A DNA stretch of 24,182 bases. Origin: RGIG4608 sp045606265 (GTDB lineage: Bacteria; Bacillota; Clostridia; Oscillospirales; CAG-272). This document shows, piece by piece, positions 1-9,099 of this stretch (position 1 is its first letter; every line of letters begins with the position of its first letter). The stretch covers positions 1-24,182 of the forward strand of contig JAZURO010000223.1 in assembly GCA_045606265.1 (NCBI GenBank). The letters are read 5' to 3'. The notes under the pieces were generated by a model that had not been told where the DNA came from, ran no database searches, and saw only the letters and a program-made list of their open reading frames with translations. The position numbers were made by a program, and so were the translations under genes.

Positions 1-36
1 GATAGATTTGGTTTGAGCTGATTTTACGTAAATTTT

Positions 37-122
37 CGATAATTCACGAGTGAATTATCGGTACACCCACTAAAATCCTTTTACGAAAATGAATTTTCGC
101 CAAGGATTTTATTGTCTGTACC
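37..122. repeat. Palindrome cluster: perfect 11-bp hairpin plus nested long hairpin
   Basis: Positions 37-47 and 50-60 are exact reverse complements around a 2-base loop. Immediately after, GGTACA (60-65) pairs with TGTACC (117-122), TAAAATCCTT (71-80) with AAGGATTTTA (102-111), and CGAAAAT (84-90) with ATTTTCG (93-99). Together these form one extended, nearly symmetric stem. None has a T-tract typical of a terminator. This could be a structured RNA, a palindromic extragenic element, or the outer part of the dispersed repeat that begins at about 164. Its function is not known. Confidence 0.6.
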
Positions 123-163
123 ACGAAAATAACTCCTACGGAGTGAATTTCTAAAATTTACTC

Positions 164-320
164 ACTTTCTTCGTAGCCATAGGTTACAAACTAAATTTAG
201 CATTTGTGCCAAATAACATCTTTTGTGAAAATAATGCGTCTATTTGTATAGCAGCAAATCACAGATTTTCGAGGTTACGAGAAAATCGTTATGTGTCGAC
301 TTGTTGACACGATTTGCGCA
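164..320 (+). repeat. Dispersed repeat copy 1 (distal half plus core hairpin)
   Basis: This segment aligns with the reverse complement of 24013-24180. One 25-base stretch, starting TTTGTGCCAAATAACATC at about 212-236, is identical in both. The copy ends in a core hairpin, GTGTCGAC (293-300), loop TT, GTTGACAC (303-310), followed by GATTTGCGCA. The core and its right flank also recur in inverse orientation at about 16931-16969. The half containing AAAAAGCTTTTT and the GTTC-type hairpin, present in the other two copies, is absent here. The sequence beyond 320 differs. Confidence 0.8.
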
Positions 321-386
321 AAACCAAGTGGAGTTTGTGCAAACTCTACGGCTATCCCCAAAAAGCCGATTAAAGTTTTTAGGGGT

Positions 387-415
387 GTGGGGCGATTTTT
401 CAAAAAAGCCCCCAC
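387..415 (-). terminator. Possible terminator downstream of polC
   Basis: About 20 bases past the polC stop, a GC-rich stem is formed by GTGGGGC (387-393) and GCCCCCAC (408-415), with one bulged base and a T/A-rich loop. On the minus strand the hairpin is followed by ACCCCTAAAAACTTT, which is not a clean T-tract, so termination efficiency is uncertain. A second possible stem (356-364 with 376-385) lies immediately beyond. This is the only candidate end signal for the polC operon before the repeat. Confidence 0.4.
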
Positions 416-434
416 ATTTTATCCCAACTAACTA

Positions 435-3400
435 TTAAAAGAACGAAATCTGGTCTGTATCTGAAAGTCCGTCGAGGACTCCGTTTTTGCGCAAAACCTC
501 AATAACCGTGCCTGATAGCTTTGCTCTTATCTGCAAATCCTCAACCGAGAAGAAATCCTCTTCGTTTCTTGCATCAATTATGTTCTGTGCGGCATTTTTA
601 CCAAGTCCAGTAAGAGATGAGAACGGTAAACGAATACCGTTATTTTCAGGCAAAAATGCCTTTTGGTCGCTCTTTTTAAGATTTATCCGTAAAAATTTAA
701 TGCCTCTTGCGTACGCCTCACGAACGAGCTGAAGTCCCGCAACAGATGCCTGCTCATTTTGCGAAGCATCTTTTCCAAGATCTTCAATTCTCTTTATTTC
801 CGCAGAAACTCCACGGTGACCACTCATTACAATTTCAGCATCAAGTCCCACCTTTTCTGTAATGATTGCCAACATTGCGCAATAAAATGCAACGGGCATA
901 TGCACCTTGTACCAGGCAACACGAATTGCTGACATTACGTAAGCGGCTGCGTGTGCCTTGGGGAACATATATTTAATTTTCTTACAGGAGTCGATATACC
1001 AATCATCAACGCCTGCTTCAACCATAGCTTTTTCCCACTCGGGTTTAAGTCCCTTGCCCTTTCTTACACTCTCCATAATCTGGAACGAAAGTGCGCTGTC
1101 AACACCGTATGCGATAAGGTCGTTCATAATATTGTCACGGCATCCGATAACGTGGGAAATGTCGCAAGTTCCGTTATTGATAAGCTCCTGTGCATTTCCC
1201 GTCCATACGTCAGTTCCGTGTGAAAGTCCCGAAATCTGCAAAAGGTCGGCAAATGATTTGGGTTTTGCCTCCTCAACCATTTTCATAACAAAGCGTGTTC
1301 CAAACTCGGGCAATCCGTAGGTTCCGAGCTTTGCTCCCCCAATATCCTCGGGAGAAATACCGAGCGATTTTGTTGAAAGGAATAATTCATAAACGTCCTT
1401 GTCGTTCATAGGAACGTCCATTACGTTCGTGCCTGTAAATCTTTCAAGCCATTTATATTTCGTTGGAATATCGTGTCCAAGCTCGTCAAGTTTAAGCAAG
1501 GTATCGTGCAAATATTCGAACGTAAAGTGAGTCGTTACGATATTTGAGGAAGCATCCTCAGCGGGGTGCTGAACGGGACAGAAATCGTAGATCTCCATCT
1601 CCTTGGGAACAACAACTATGCCTCCGGGGTGCTGACCCGTCGTTCTCTTTACGCCAACGCATTTGGAAACAAGTCTGTTCATCTCGGCTCTTGGCAAGCT
1701 TATTCCCTTTTCTTCAAGGTATTTCAGCACAAAGCCAAATGCAGTTTTCTCTGCAACACCGCCGATAGTTCCCGCACGGAAAACGTTTTCGGCACCAAAC
1801 AGTTCTTCGGTATATTTATGCACCTTGCCCTGCACCTCACCAGAGAAGTTCAGGTCAATATCGGGCGACTTTTCACCGTAGAAGCCAAGGAAGGTCTCAA
1901 ACGGAATATCGTGGCCGTCAGCACACATCTTAGTATTACAATTCGGACAGTTCTTATCGGGCAAATCAAAGCCGGAGCCGTATTCACCGTTCATAAAGAA
2001 CTCGTTATACTGACATTTTGGGCAATAATAGTGTGGTTTAAGGGGGTTAACCTCTGAAATTCCCGCACAGGAAGCAACGAAGGACGAGCCAACCGAACCA
2101 CGGGAGCCAACGAGATAACCGTTATCCTCACTGAATTTAACGAGCTTTTGCGCAATAATGTAAAGCACGGCAAATCCGTTTTTAATTATTGAAGTAAGCT
2201 CCTTATCAAGTCTTGCTCTTACGTATTCTGGCAGTGGATTGCCGTATTTCTTCTCTGCATTCTCATAGCACATTCTCTGCAAATCTTCTTCTGCTCCCTC
2301 AATTTTGGGAGTGAACGTACCCTTCGGGAAAGGTCTTATGCCGTCCTCAATCATATCTGCGATAAGATTGGGATTGGTGATAACCACCTCACGTGCCTTT
2401 TCTTCTCCAAGATATGCAAATTCTTCAAGCATCTCCTCAGTTGTTCTGAAATAGAGAGGACAATCCTTATCTGCATCCTTAAAGCGCATACCTGCCAAAA
2501 GCACCTTTCTGCCAATCTCGTCGTCGGGATTGAGATAATGCACGTCGCAGGTCGCAACAACGGGCTTTTTATGTCTTTCGCCAAGCTCAACTATCTGACG
2601 GTTAAGCTCACGAAGTCCCTCCTCGTCGGCAACCATTCCCTCGTCAATGAGGAATTTATTATTCGAAATGGGCTGAATTTCAAGATAGTCATAGAAATTG
2701 ACAATATCTCTTATATCGTCGTCGGGCTTCTTTTCAAGAATTGCACGGAAAAGCTCGCCCGCCTCACACGCAGAGCCTATAATAAGTCCCTCACGGTGCT
2801 TTTCAAGCTCACTTTTGGGAATTCTCGGCATTCTTCTGTAATATTTCAAATAGGAATAGCTGATGAGCTTATAAAGATTTTTAAGTCCCGTTGGATTCTT
2901 GACAAGAATAACCTGATGGTAGGGCTTTATTTTAAGAGGATCGGCATTCTCGCTCATATCACGTTGAAGATCCTCAAAGCTCTTTATGTCAAAGCGCAGC
3001 ATCTTATCAGTCATTGCAAAAAAGATGTTTGCAAGCATTTCCGCATCGTCGCACGCTCTGTGATGATTAAAATCACCAAGATTGTAATATTTAGCAACAG
3101 CATCAAGCTTGTGTGATTTCAAATCGGAGTTAAGATAGCGTGAAAGCGTGACGGTATCAAGATATGGATTTGTAAACGCATATCCAAGATCACGCGATGC
3201 TTTTCTTATAAATGAAATATCAAAATTCGCATTGTGAGCTATAAGAAGTCTGTTTCCGATAAAATCAAGGAAACGGTGAAGAACCGAATCAATCTTATCA
3301 GCTCCCTTGACCATTGAGTCGTCAATTCCCGTAAGCTCGGTTATTACCTGCGGAATTGGTATTTCGGGATCAACGAATTCGTTGAATCTTTCAAGCACCT

Positions 3401-4844
3401 TACCATCCTTGATCTTTACCGCACCAATTTCAATTATCTGCGAGGTAAGCACCGACAAGCCCGTTGTTTCTATATCAAAAACAACGAATTCGTCGTTAAA
3501 GCTTCCCTTATACTCACCGGTAATTGCGCTTGTTTTGTCATTAACAAAATATGCTTCAAGACCGTAGATAACCTTCATTCCGAGCTTTTCTGAGGCGAGC
3601 ATTGCCATTTGATACGCCTGCACGTTTCCGTGGTCGGTAATGGCAACTGCCCTGTGTCCCCATTCGTGCGCCTTTTTAACAGCTATCTCAGGATCAAGAA
3701 GTGCGTCCATTGCGGACATTTGTGTATGTAGGTGGAGTTCAACACGCTTTTCTTTTGCATTGTCCTCTCTTTTTATCTCTTTGATTTTTGCAATATGGTT
3801 AAAGGAGAAAATAAGATCCTTGCCAACACCCTCCTTTTTCTTTTCAACCTCGCTCCTTCCGTAAAGCGCAATAGAGCTTCCGTTTTTGACAACTGATGCG
3901 ATAAGGTCGCTCTTTTCTGCGTCCTCATAAGCTCTGACCTCTATCGAGGTATTTCCGTCATAGACGCAGAAGGTGGTTGAAACCATGTTTTTTTGTCTTG
4001 CGGGCTCCTGTGAAAATCCAAACACCTCGCCAATAATCACCACTCCGTAAGAGTGTCCGTTAAGATTTGCTATTGGTGTAGGATTTATATCAAACTCCTC
4101 ACCGTAGGCATATTCGGGAGTTGAAATATCAAACTTTTTATATCCGATTTCACAAATTTCCCCGTTAATATTTGCCTTTGCTCCCTCTTCAAGAGTCGCT
4201 ACTCTCGGAAGAGCTACTCCCGCAATCTCTTTTTCGTTATTTGATGCACCGTCGCTGCCGACTGATACCATAGAATCATATCTTTTTGACTGCTCTGCAA
4301 TATTTCTGTCGTGTGCTACAAGCTCATTTCTGAGCTTATCCTGCGTGGAGCTTACCATTTTTTCGTCGCTGACTATTCTGACTTTGTATTTAAGACCGAA
4401 TTCGGAGAAAATAATATTCTCAATAATGCTCGGTGTACTTGCATTTTCAAGCAATTTTACTCCACCCGAAACAAAAGGAATTGTAACGGTTATCTCTTCG
4501 CCCTTAAACTCCCAGTCGCAAGACGCAAAAAATCCACGTGCAACAACACCGACTCTCTCAGCTTCAAGAAGTATCTGTGAAAAATACTGCTTATCAAACA
4601 AGTGCGATGGATATTTGGGAAGGAGCTTCATATAGCTTAACGAATATGCCTCTCTTATCTCGTTTTCAATTTGATAGAGGACGTCCTTACGTACTATCTC
4701 ATCAAAGCTGACCTCTGCCTGAATAAGACGTTTCACCTTATCTGCACGAACTGAGGTCTTCTTTACACACGACAAGACACGAATTATCTCCGTGTCCGTA
4801 GGTTTGTATTTGTAAAATATCTCTAAAAAACTCTTTTCTGCCAT
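435..4844 (-). CDS. polC: DNA polymerase III alpha subunit, PolC type
   Basis: This is the replicative DNA polymerase of low-GC Gram-positives, joining polymerase and 3'-5' proofreading exonuclease in one chain. It has 1469 residues, close to the usual 1430-1470. An N-terminal region and OB-fold (about 240-360) precede a PHP domain starting near 366 (HLHT, H371 and H373). This is split by a DEDD exonuclease inserted at about 450-615 with D457-E459, H537/D542 and HRACDD ending at D600. The polymerase core has GSRGSVGSSF (913-922), a four-cysteine zinc site (C941, C944, C966, C969), catalytic PDIDLNF (D995, D997) and KYMFPKAHAAAY (1291-1302). The start is preceded by GAGGAA. It is last in the operon, 68 bases after ispG, so probably co-transcribed. 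No anomaly is seen. Confidence 0.98.
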   Translation of the reverse strand: MAEKSFLEIFYKYKPTDTEIIRVLSCVKKTSVRADKVKRLIQAEVSFDEIVRKDVLYQIENEIREAYSLSYMKLLPKYPSHLFDKQYFSQILLEAERVGVVARGFFASCDWEFKGEEITVTIPFVSGGVKLLENASTPSIIENIIFSEFGLKYKVRIVSDEKMVSSTQDKLRNELVAHDRNIAEQSKRYDSMVSVGSDGASNNEKEIAGVALPRVATLEEGAKANINGEICEIGYKKFDISTPEYAYGEEFDINPTPIANLNGHSYGVVIIGEVFGFSQEPARQKNMVSTTFCVYDGNTSIEVRAYEDAEKSDLIASVVKNGSSIALYGRSEVEKKKEGVGKDLIFSFNHIAKIKEIKREDNAKEKRVELHLHTQMSAMDALLDPEIAVKKAHEWGHRAVAITDHGNVQAYQMAMLASEKLGMKVIYGLEAYFVNDKTSAITGEYKGSFNDEFVVFDIETTGLSVLTSQIIEIGAVKIKDGKVLERFNEFVDPEIPIPQVITELTGIDDSMVKGADKIDSVLHRFLDFIGNRLLIAHNANFDISFIRKASRDLGYAFTNPYLDTVTLSRYLNSDLKSHKLDAVAKYYNLGDFNHHRACDDAEMLANIFFAMTDKMLRFDIKSFEDLQRDMSENADPLKIKPYHQVILVKNPTGLKNLYKLISYSYLKYYRRMPRIPKSELEKHREGLIIGSACEAGELFRAILEKKPDDDIRDIVNFYDYLEIQPISNNKFLIDEGMVADEEGLRELNRQIVELGERHKKPVVATCDVHYLNPDDEIGRKVLLAGMRFKDADKDCPLYFRTTEEMLEEFAYLGEEKAREVVITNPNLIADMIEDGIRPFPKGTFTPKIEGAEEDLQRMCYENAEKKYGNPLPEYVRARLDKELTSIIKNGFAVLYIIAQKLVKFSEDNGYLVGSRGSVGSSFVASCAGISEVNPLKPHYYCPKCQYNEFFMNGEYGSGFDLPDKNCPNCNTKMCADGHDIPFETFLGFYGEKSPDIDLNFSGEVQGKVHKYTEELFGAENVFRAGTIGGVAEKTAFGFVLKYLEEKGISLPRAEMNRLVSKCVGVKRTTGQHPGGIVVVPKEMEIYDFCPVQHPAEDASSNIVTTHFTFEYLHDTLLKLDELGHDIPTKYKWLERFTGTNVMDVPMNDKDVYELFLSTKSLGISPEDIGGAKLGTYGLPEFGTRFVMKMVEEAKPKSFADLLQISGLSHGTDVWTGNAQELINNGTCDISHVIGCRDNIMNDLIAYGVDSALSFQIMESVRKGKGLKPEWEKAMVEAGVDDWYIDSCKKIKYMFPKAHAAAYVMSAIRVAWYKVHMPVAFYCAMLAIITEKVGLDAEIVMSGHRGVSAEIKRIEDLGKDASQNEQASVAGLQLVREAYARGIKFLRINLKKSDQKAFLPENNGIRLPFSSLTGLGKNAAQNIIDARNEEDFFSVEDLQIRAKLSGTVIEVLRKNGVLDGLSDTDQISFF

Positions 4845-4912
4845 ATTAATTTCCTCATATAAACGCTGTATTAAAGCGGTAAATCATCTTTCGTTGTATT
4901 AAAACCTAAAAC

Positions 4913-5989
4913 TTATATCTCTTTTATTCTCTGTATCAATATATCAATTATTTTATCTTCAGGAATCTTTTCTATTATTTCTCCATGAGCAAAGAGCAAG
5001 CCCTCACCAACACCGCCTGCAATTCCTATATCCGCTTCTCTTGCTTCACCCGGACCGTTTACTGCACAGCCCATAAGTGCAACCTTGACGGGCTTGTCCA
5101 AAAGTCCTTCACGGGCTGCTGCCTCCTCAAATTTTTGAGAGAGAGAGATCAGGTCAATCTTAGTTCTTCCGCAAGTGGGACAGCTTACGATTTTCATTCC
5201 GCTTTGTCCCTCAATCTCAACCGCAGAAAGAATATCCTTGGCGGCTGCGATCTCACGAACAGGATCGGCAGTAAGGGAGACACGAATGGTATCACCTATT
5301 CCCTCACACAAAAGCGCACCTATACCAACTGCACTTTTCAAGGTACCTGCACGCTCGCCGCCCGCCTCTGTAACACCAAGATGAATATTGTATTGACAGC
5401 TCTCGGCAAGCAATTTATTCGTTTTTATCATCGAGGGAACGTTTGATGCCTTGATAGACACCACTATGTCCTCAAAACCGTATTTTTCAAGCAAACTTAT
5501 GTGACGGAACGCACTCTCGCAAAGTGCCTCGGGAGTGGGGGATCCGTGCTTTTCAAGAATATCCTTTTGCAAGGAACCGGAATTAATACCGATCCTTATC
5601 GGTATTCCACGGGATCTGCAAGCATCAGCAACTGCCTTTACTCTGTCGTCACTTCCAATGTTGCCCGGATTTATTCTTATCTTGTCAACTCCAAGCTCAG
5701 CACAACGGAGCGCAATCCGATAATCAAAATGAATATCGGCAACGATTGGCAGGTATATTCCGTTTTCTTTAAGATAGGGTATCGTCATAGCCGCTTCAAG
5801 TGTTGGAACCGTGATTCTGACAATGTCGCATCCCGCTGTCTGCAAGGCACGAATCTGCTCCAATGTAGCTGCCTTGTCACACGTATCGGTATTTGTCATT
5901 GACTGAATTGCAATGGGGGAATCTCCGCCGATACAGGTATTTCCAATCTTTATTTTTTTAGTCTTTCTTCTGATTTCGTTATACTTCAT
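4913..5989 (-). CDS. ispG: 4-hydroxy-3-methylbut-2-enyl diphosphate synthase (flavodoxin/ferredoxin)
   Basis: IspG converts 2-C-methylerythritol cyclodiphosphate to HMBPP, the penultimate step of the MEP isoprenoid pathway, using a [4Fe-4S] cluster. The N-terminal TIM barrel carries VADIHFDYRIAL (83-94) and KIRINPGNIG (103-112). The C-terminal cluster domain has C270-x-x-C273 in SCPTCGRTKIDL and C308 in MGCAVNGPGEA, with the conserved glutamate E315. I chose the ATG at 5989 because GGAGA sits 6 bases upstream. The frame is open up to 6016, but that would add nine residues without a better ribosome site. At 358 residues it is a normal short bacterial form. It sits 32 bases after rseP, in the same operon as dxr, an earlier step of the same pathway. 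Confidence 0.97.
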   Translation of the reverse strand: MKYNEIRRKTKKIKIGNTCIGGDSPIAIQSMTNTDTCDKAATLEQIRALQTAGCDIVRITVPTLEAAMTIPYLKENGIYLPIVADIHFDYRIALRCAELGVDKIRINPGNIGSDDRVKAVADACRSRGIPIRIGINSGSLQKDILEKHGSPTPEALCESAFRHISLLEKYGFEDIVVSIKASNVPSMIKTNKLLAESCQYNIHLGVTEAGGERAGTLKSAVGIGALLCEGIGDTIRVSLTADPVREIAAAKDILSAVEIEGQSGMKIVSCPTCGRTKIDLISLSQKFEEAAAREGLLDKPVKVALMGCAVNGPGEAREADIGIAGGVGEGLLFAHGEIIEKIPEDKIIDILIQRIKEI

Positions 5990-6021
5990 TTTTTCTCCAA
6001 AAACTATGTGAGCCAAATGCC

Positions 6022-7074
6022 CTAAAACAGTTTAATTACGTCCTTTACGGAAATAAAGAGCATAAATCCAAGCAAGAGGAGCATTGTGATCATTGTGATA
6101 TTATCCTCAATCTCTTTTTTGATAACCTTTCTTCCTGCAATTCCGTCAATGAGGTGGAACACTATTCTTCCGCCATCAAGTGCAGGTATGGGCAAAAGGT
6201 TGAAAATACCCAGATTCATACTGATAAGCACTATCAGATTGATGATGGGAGCCACGGTATCATTATCCTTTGAAACCTCGGTCATCTGTCCAACGGTATC
6301 TACCATACCGATGGGACCTGAAACAGCATCAAGACTGAATCTGCCTGAAATCATTCCCCAAAGCGAGTCAAAAACCATTTTCACCATATTGGTGGAACGG
6401 TAAAAGGCAGTTTTAAGATAGTCAAAAAATCCAACGTCTTCAAGTCCAAATACCTGAAAATCCATAACTCCAAGCACTGTTCCCGACTGCTCATCCTTCA
6501 TAGCGGGAAATACCACGTTTTCAAGAGTTACTCTTTCTCCGTTTCTGATAACGGTAATATCCACCGCCTCGTATCCCTGCATCATAATTTCATACGAAAG
6601 CTCCTCATAGGTGTGAATGTTTACGTTACCCACCTTAACGATCTCGTCATGCTTTTGAAGCTGAGAATTACTGATTGAACTGTCAAAGAATCCACCGACC
6701 TCGGTTGAGCCGAGCACAGGTGTCGTAGCCACCAATCCGAACATTACGATTACGGCAAAAAGTATATTGATAATCGGCCCTGCAGCTGTAACGATAATCT
6801 TTTTCCAAGGGTTAAGATTATTGTATGCCATCGGATTTTCACTTGTTCCCTCTTCGCCCTCCATCTGAACGAATCCGCCGATTGGAAAGGCACGAAGCGC
6901 ATATTTCGTTCCGTGCTTACCCTCCCAGGAAACAATTTTTGGGCCCATACCGATAGCAAATTCGAGTACGGGTACCTTGAAAAGTCTGGCAAAGAAAAAA
7001 TGTCCGAATTCGTGAATAAAGGTTAAAAATCCAATCACGAGAACCGTGATAAGAATATATATAAGTGTGCTCAA
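6022..7074 (-). CDS. rseP: RIP metalloprotease RseP (site-2 protease)
   Basis: This is a membrane-embedded zinc protease of the site-2 family, which cleaves transmembrane anti-sigma factors and remnant signal peptides (RasP in Bacillus). It has 350 residues. The first membrane segment contains the zinc motif HEFGH (H21, E22, H25). A PDZ domain occupies roughly 110-200. The third ligand motif NLLPIPALDGG (N292-D300) lies in a late membrane segment, and a final hydrophobic helix is at about 327-343. The start codon is TTG (complement of 7072-7074), preceded by AAGGAGAAACAGAT. No better ATG is available without losing the first membrane helix. It lies 12 bases after dxr. Confidence 0.95.
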   Translation of the reverse strand: MSTLIYILITVLVIGFLTFIHEFGHFFFARLFKVPVLEFAIGMGPKIVSWEGKHGTKYALRAFPIGGFVQMEGEEGTSENPMAYNNLNPWKKIIVTAAGPIINILFAVIVMFGLVATTPVLGSTEVGGFFDSSISNSQLQKHDEIVKVGNVNIHTYEELSYEIMMQGYEAVDITVIRNGERVTLENVVFPAMKDEQSGTVLGVMDFQVFGLEDVGFFDYLKTAFYRSTNMVKMVFDSLWGMISGRFSLDAVSGPIGMVDTVGQMTEVSKDNDTVAPIINLIVLISMNLGIFNLLPIPALDGGRIVFHLIDGIAGRKVIKKEIEDNITMITMLLLLGFMLFISVKDVIKLF

Positions 7075-7086
7075 ATCTGTTTCTCC

Positions 7087-8253
7087 TTAAATACCTAAAT
7101 ATGCCTTGGCAATCTCCCTTGCCTTTTTATCGGCATCAAAAATTCCGTAAAGAGTGTGTATTTCACTCGCCTCCGTCAATGTGTAAACGGTGTGACACAC
7201 GCACTCGCTTATCTGACCGAACTTGATTCTTCCGCTGAGATATGCAGCGACAGCAACCTCGTTTGCAGCATTCAGTACAGCGGTGGTTGCCCCTCCCTTT
7301 TCAAGCGAGTAAAGCGCCAAATCAAGAAGCGCAAATGCTTCTCTGTCGGGGCGGGCAAATGTCAGCTTGGAAATTTTAGCAAGGTCGAGTGGCTCAATTA
7401 CCCCCTCTTCCCTATCCGCCTTTTCAAGCGCATACTGAACGCAGTGTCGCATATCGGGTACCGAAAGCTGCGCAATAATGCTATTATCTATATATTCCAC
7501 CATCGAGTGAATTATACTCTCACGGTGAACAAGAACGTCAATTTTATCTGCGCCAACACCGAAAAGGTGAGCCGCCTCAATTATTTCAAATCCCTTATTC
7601 ATAAGGGTTGCACTGTCAATGGTAATTTTTGCACCCATTTTCCAGGTTGGGTGCGCAAGCGCACGTTCAAGCGGCAAATCGTACATTTCCTCCTTCGTCA
7701 TTCCGAAGAACGGTCCCCCCGATGCTGTAAGAATTATTTTCTTCACTTCGCTCCTTTTTCCTGAACGAAGGCACTGGTGTATGGCACAGTGCTCGCTGTC
7801 AACGGGGAGTATTTCTATTCCCTTTTCACGTGCAAGATTCATAACTATCTCACCCGCAACAACAAGACTTTCTTTATTCGCAAGTGCAAGTCTTATTCCG
7901 TTTTCAAGCACCGAAATCGTAGGCAAAAGTCCTGCCTGACCGATAATCGAGTTAACAGCAAAGGTGACTCCGTCATTTGCGCTTTCCGAAATCATTTCGC
8001 AAATGCCCTCAACCCCGCAAAAAACTCTTATGTCCGTATCGGAAAGCGCAATCAAAAGAGATGCCGCAGCTCTCTCGTCGCACATTGCCGCATATTTTAC
8101 TTTATACTCTCTTGCCTGCTCGGCTACTCTTTTCCAATTGCGGTTGGCACAAATGGCAAGAACCTCGGTATCGGTCTTCTTTGCCACGTCGAGCGCCTGC
8201 TCCCCAATTGAGCCCGTGGAGCCGAGGACAATCATTTTTTCTTTTACTCTCAT
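7087..8253 (-). CDS. dxr: 1-deoxy-D-xylulose-5-phosphate reductoisomerase
   Basis: Dxr makes 2-C-methyl-D-erythritol 4-phosphate, the committed step of the MEP pathway, with NADPH and a divalent metal. It has 388 residues. The Rossmann motif GSTGSIG is at 11-17. Metal ligands appear in PVDSEH (D152, E154) and MNKGFEIIEA (E223). LTASGGPFF (175-183) and HPTWKMGAKITIDSA (201-215) are typical, as is HRESIIHSMVEY. The first ATG has only a weak upstream GGAA. A second in-frame ATG at 8235 would start six residues later and still keep the nucleotide-binding motif, so the exact start is uncertain. It is 12 bases downstream of cdsA. Confidence 0.97.
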   Translation of the reverse strand: MRVKEKMIVLGSTGSIGEQALDVAKKTDTEVLAICANRNWKRVAEQAREYKVKYAAMCDERAAASLLIALSDTDIRVFCGVEGICEMISESANDGVTFAVNSIIGQAGLLPTISVLENGIRLALANKESLVVAGEIVMNLAREKGIEILPVDSEHCAIHQCLRSGKRSEVKKIILTASGGPFFGMTKEEMYDLPLERALAHPTWKMGAKITIDSATLMNKGFEIIEAAHLFGVGADKIDVLVHRESIIHSMVEYIDNSIIAQLSVPDMRHCVQYALEKADREEGVIEPLDLAKISKLTFARPDREAFALLDLALYSLEKGGATTAVLNAANEVAVAAYLSGRIKFGQISECVCHTVYTLTEASEIHTLYGIFDADKKAREIAKAYLGI

Positions 8254-8265
8254 TTTATTCCGATA

Positions 8266-9084
8266 TTATGCTAAGAAAATTGCCATAATAATAGCAACTG
8301 CCAAAATTGAGTCAAATCTGTCAAGAACTCCGCCGTGTCCGGGGAAGATTTTTCCGTAGTCCTTGATTCCGTAAGTTCTCTTGATAACACTCATAGAAAG
8401 GTCGCCTATCTGTGAAACGAGCGCAGATGCAAGTCCGGCACATGCGATAAGAATGAGGTTAAGATTTGCGTCGGTAAAGTGATTAACTATCGCTGCGTAT
8501 CCAATAAAGAAGCCAATGCAGAAAAGTGTTCCGCCAATGCTACCTTCAACGGTCTTTTTGGGACTAACGTTGGGAATGAGCTTGTGCTTACCCAAAAGCA
8601 TACCCGAAAAGTATGCAAAGGTATCCGTGATCCAGGCACCTATGAAAATAAAATACCAGAAAAATTCGCCATAGGGCAAATCACGAACCACAATGATTGA
8701 CGAGGTTGCCCCGATTATGTAAAGGCACACGAGCGTGCTTGAAAGCAAGGGCGCCATATCAATCTTTTGATTTTTCTCATAGGAGAAAACCCAGACACCA
8801 AGCAAATAGAGTACATAAACAAGCAAACACAACACAACTACAAGTGAGTTGTGCTTGAAAAAAGCACCAAGATATCTTGTTGCAAAGGGTGCAAGAATAG
8901 CAAGTCCGTAAAGGGGCGCTGCTATACTCAGTTTATCCCTGACCTTCATACAGCCAAGCATTTCATAAACACCCATAAATCCGATGAATGCCATTGCTAT
9001 CGGAAAAACTACGGTTCCCGAAAAAATGCACACGGGAATTGCAACTATGCAAAGCACGATGGCAGTAATTACTCTTTGTTTCAT
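8266..9084 (-). CDS. cdsA: Phosphatidate cytidylyltransferase (CDP-diacylglycerol synthase)
   Basis: CdsA activates phosphatidic acid with CTP to give CDP-diacylglycerol, the precursor of phosphatidylglycerol and related membrane lipids. It has 272 residues and is almost wholly hydrophobic, with about eight membrane segments. The family signature is present at 232-259, including SVIKR, the KDYGK stretch, PGHGG and DRFDS. The earlier ITDTFAYFSG...SPKKTVEG region (about 152-182) is also characteristic. The start has a strong AAGGAGGAG ribosome site. It lies 15 bases after uppS in the usual Firmicutes order uppS-cdsA-dxr-rseP. Confidence 0.97.
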   Translation of the reverse strand: MKQRVITAIVLCIVAIPVCIFSGTVVFPIAMAFIGFMGVYEMLGCMKVRDKLSIAAPLYGLAILAPFATRYLGAFFKHNSLVVVLCLLVYVLYLLGVWVFSYEKNQKIDMAPLLSSTLVCLYIIGATSSIIVVRDLPYGEFFWYFIFIGAWITDTFAYFSGMLLGKHKLIPNVSPKKTVEGSIGGTLFCIGFFIGYAAIVNHFTDANLNLILIACAGLASALVSQIGDLSMSVIKRTYGIKDYGKIFPGHGGVLDRFDSILAVAIIMAIFLA

Positions 9085-9099
9085 TGTATTTTCTCCTCC

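Larger units (their letters stand above)
1..434. other. Gene-free, hairpin-rich intergenic region downstream of polC
   Basis: No convincing gene lies here. The one open frame on the plus strand (244-438) is translated from a dispersed repeat and has no family resemblance. The stretch is packed with inverted repeats. A perfect 11-bp stem lies at 37-47/50-60. A nested stem system at 60-122 pairs 60-65 with 117-122, 71-80 with 102-111 and 84-90 with 93-99. Smaller stems are at 132-136/140-144, 293-300/303-310, 331-337/340-346, 349-353/364-368 and 387-393/408-415. Part of it (164-320) is a copy of a repeat also found at the other end of the window. The polC transcript must end in or run through this region. 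Confidence 0.7.

Noticed and set aside
1..160. Integron attC array or CRISPR repeats
   Set aside because: The palindromes differ in sequence and are not regularly spaced, there are no spacers between repeats, and no integrase or Cas gene is in the window.
244..438. Small plus-strand open frame (64 codons) downstream of polC
   Set aside because: It lies within the dispersed repeat and hairpin region. Its peptide recurs only as translated repeat at other copies, and there is no convincing ribosome site.
2538..3116. Long open frame antisense to polC (192 codons)
   Set aside because: polC motifs in this stretch are intact on the other strand, and the antisense frame shows no recognisable domain or start signal.
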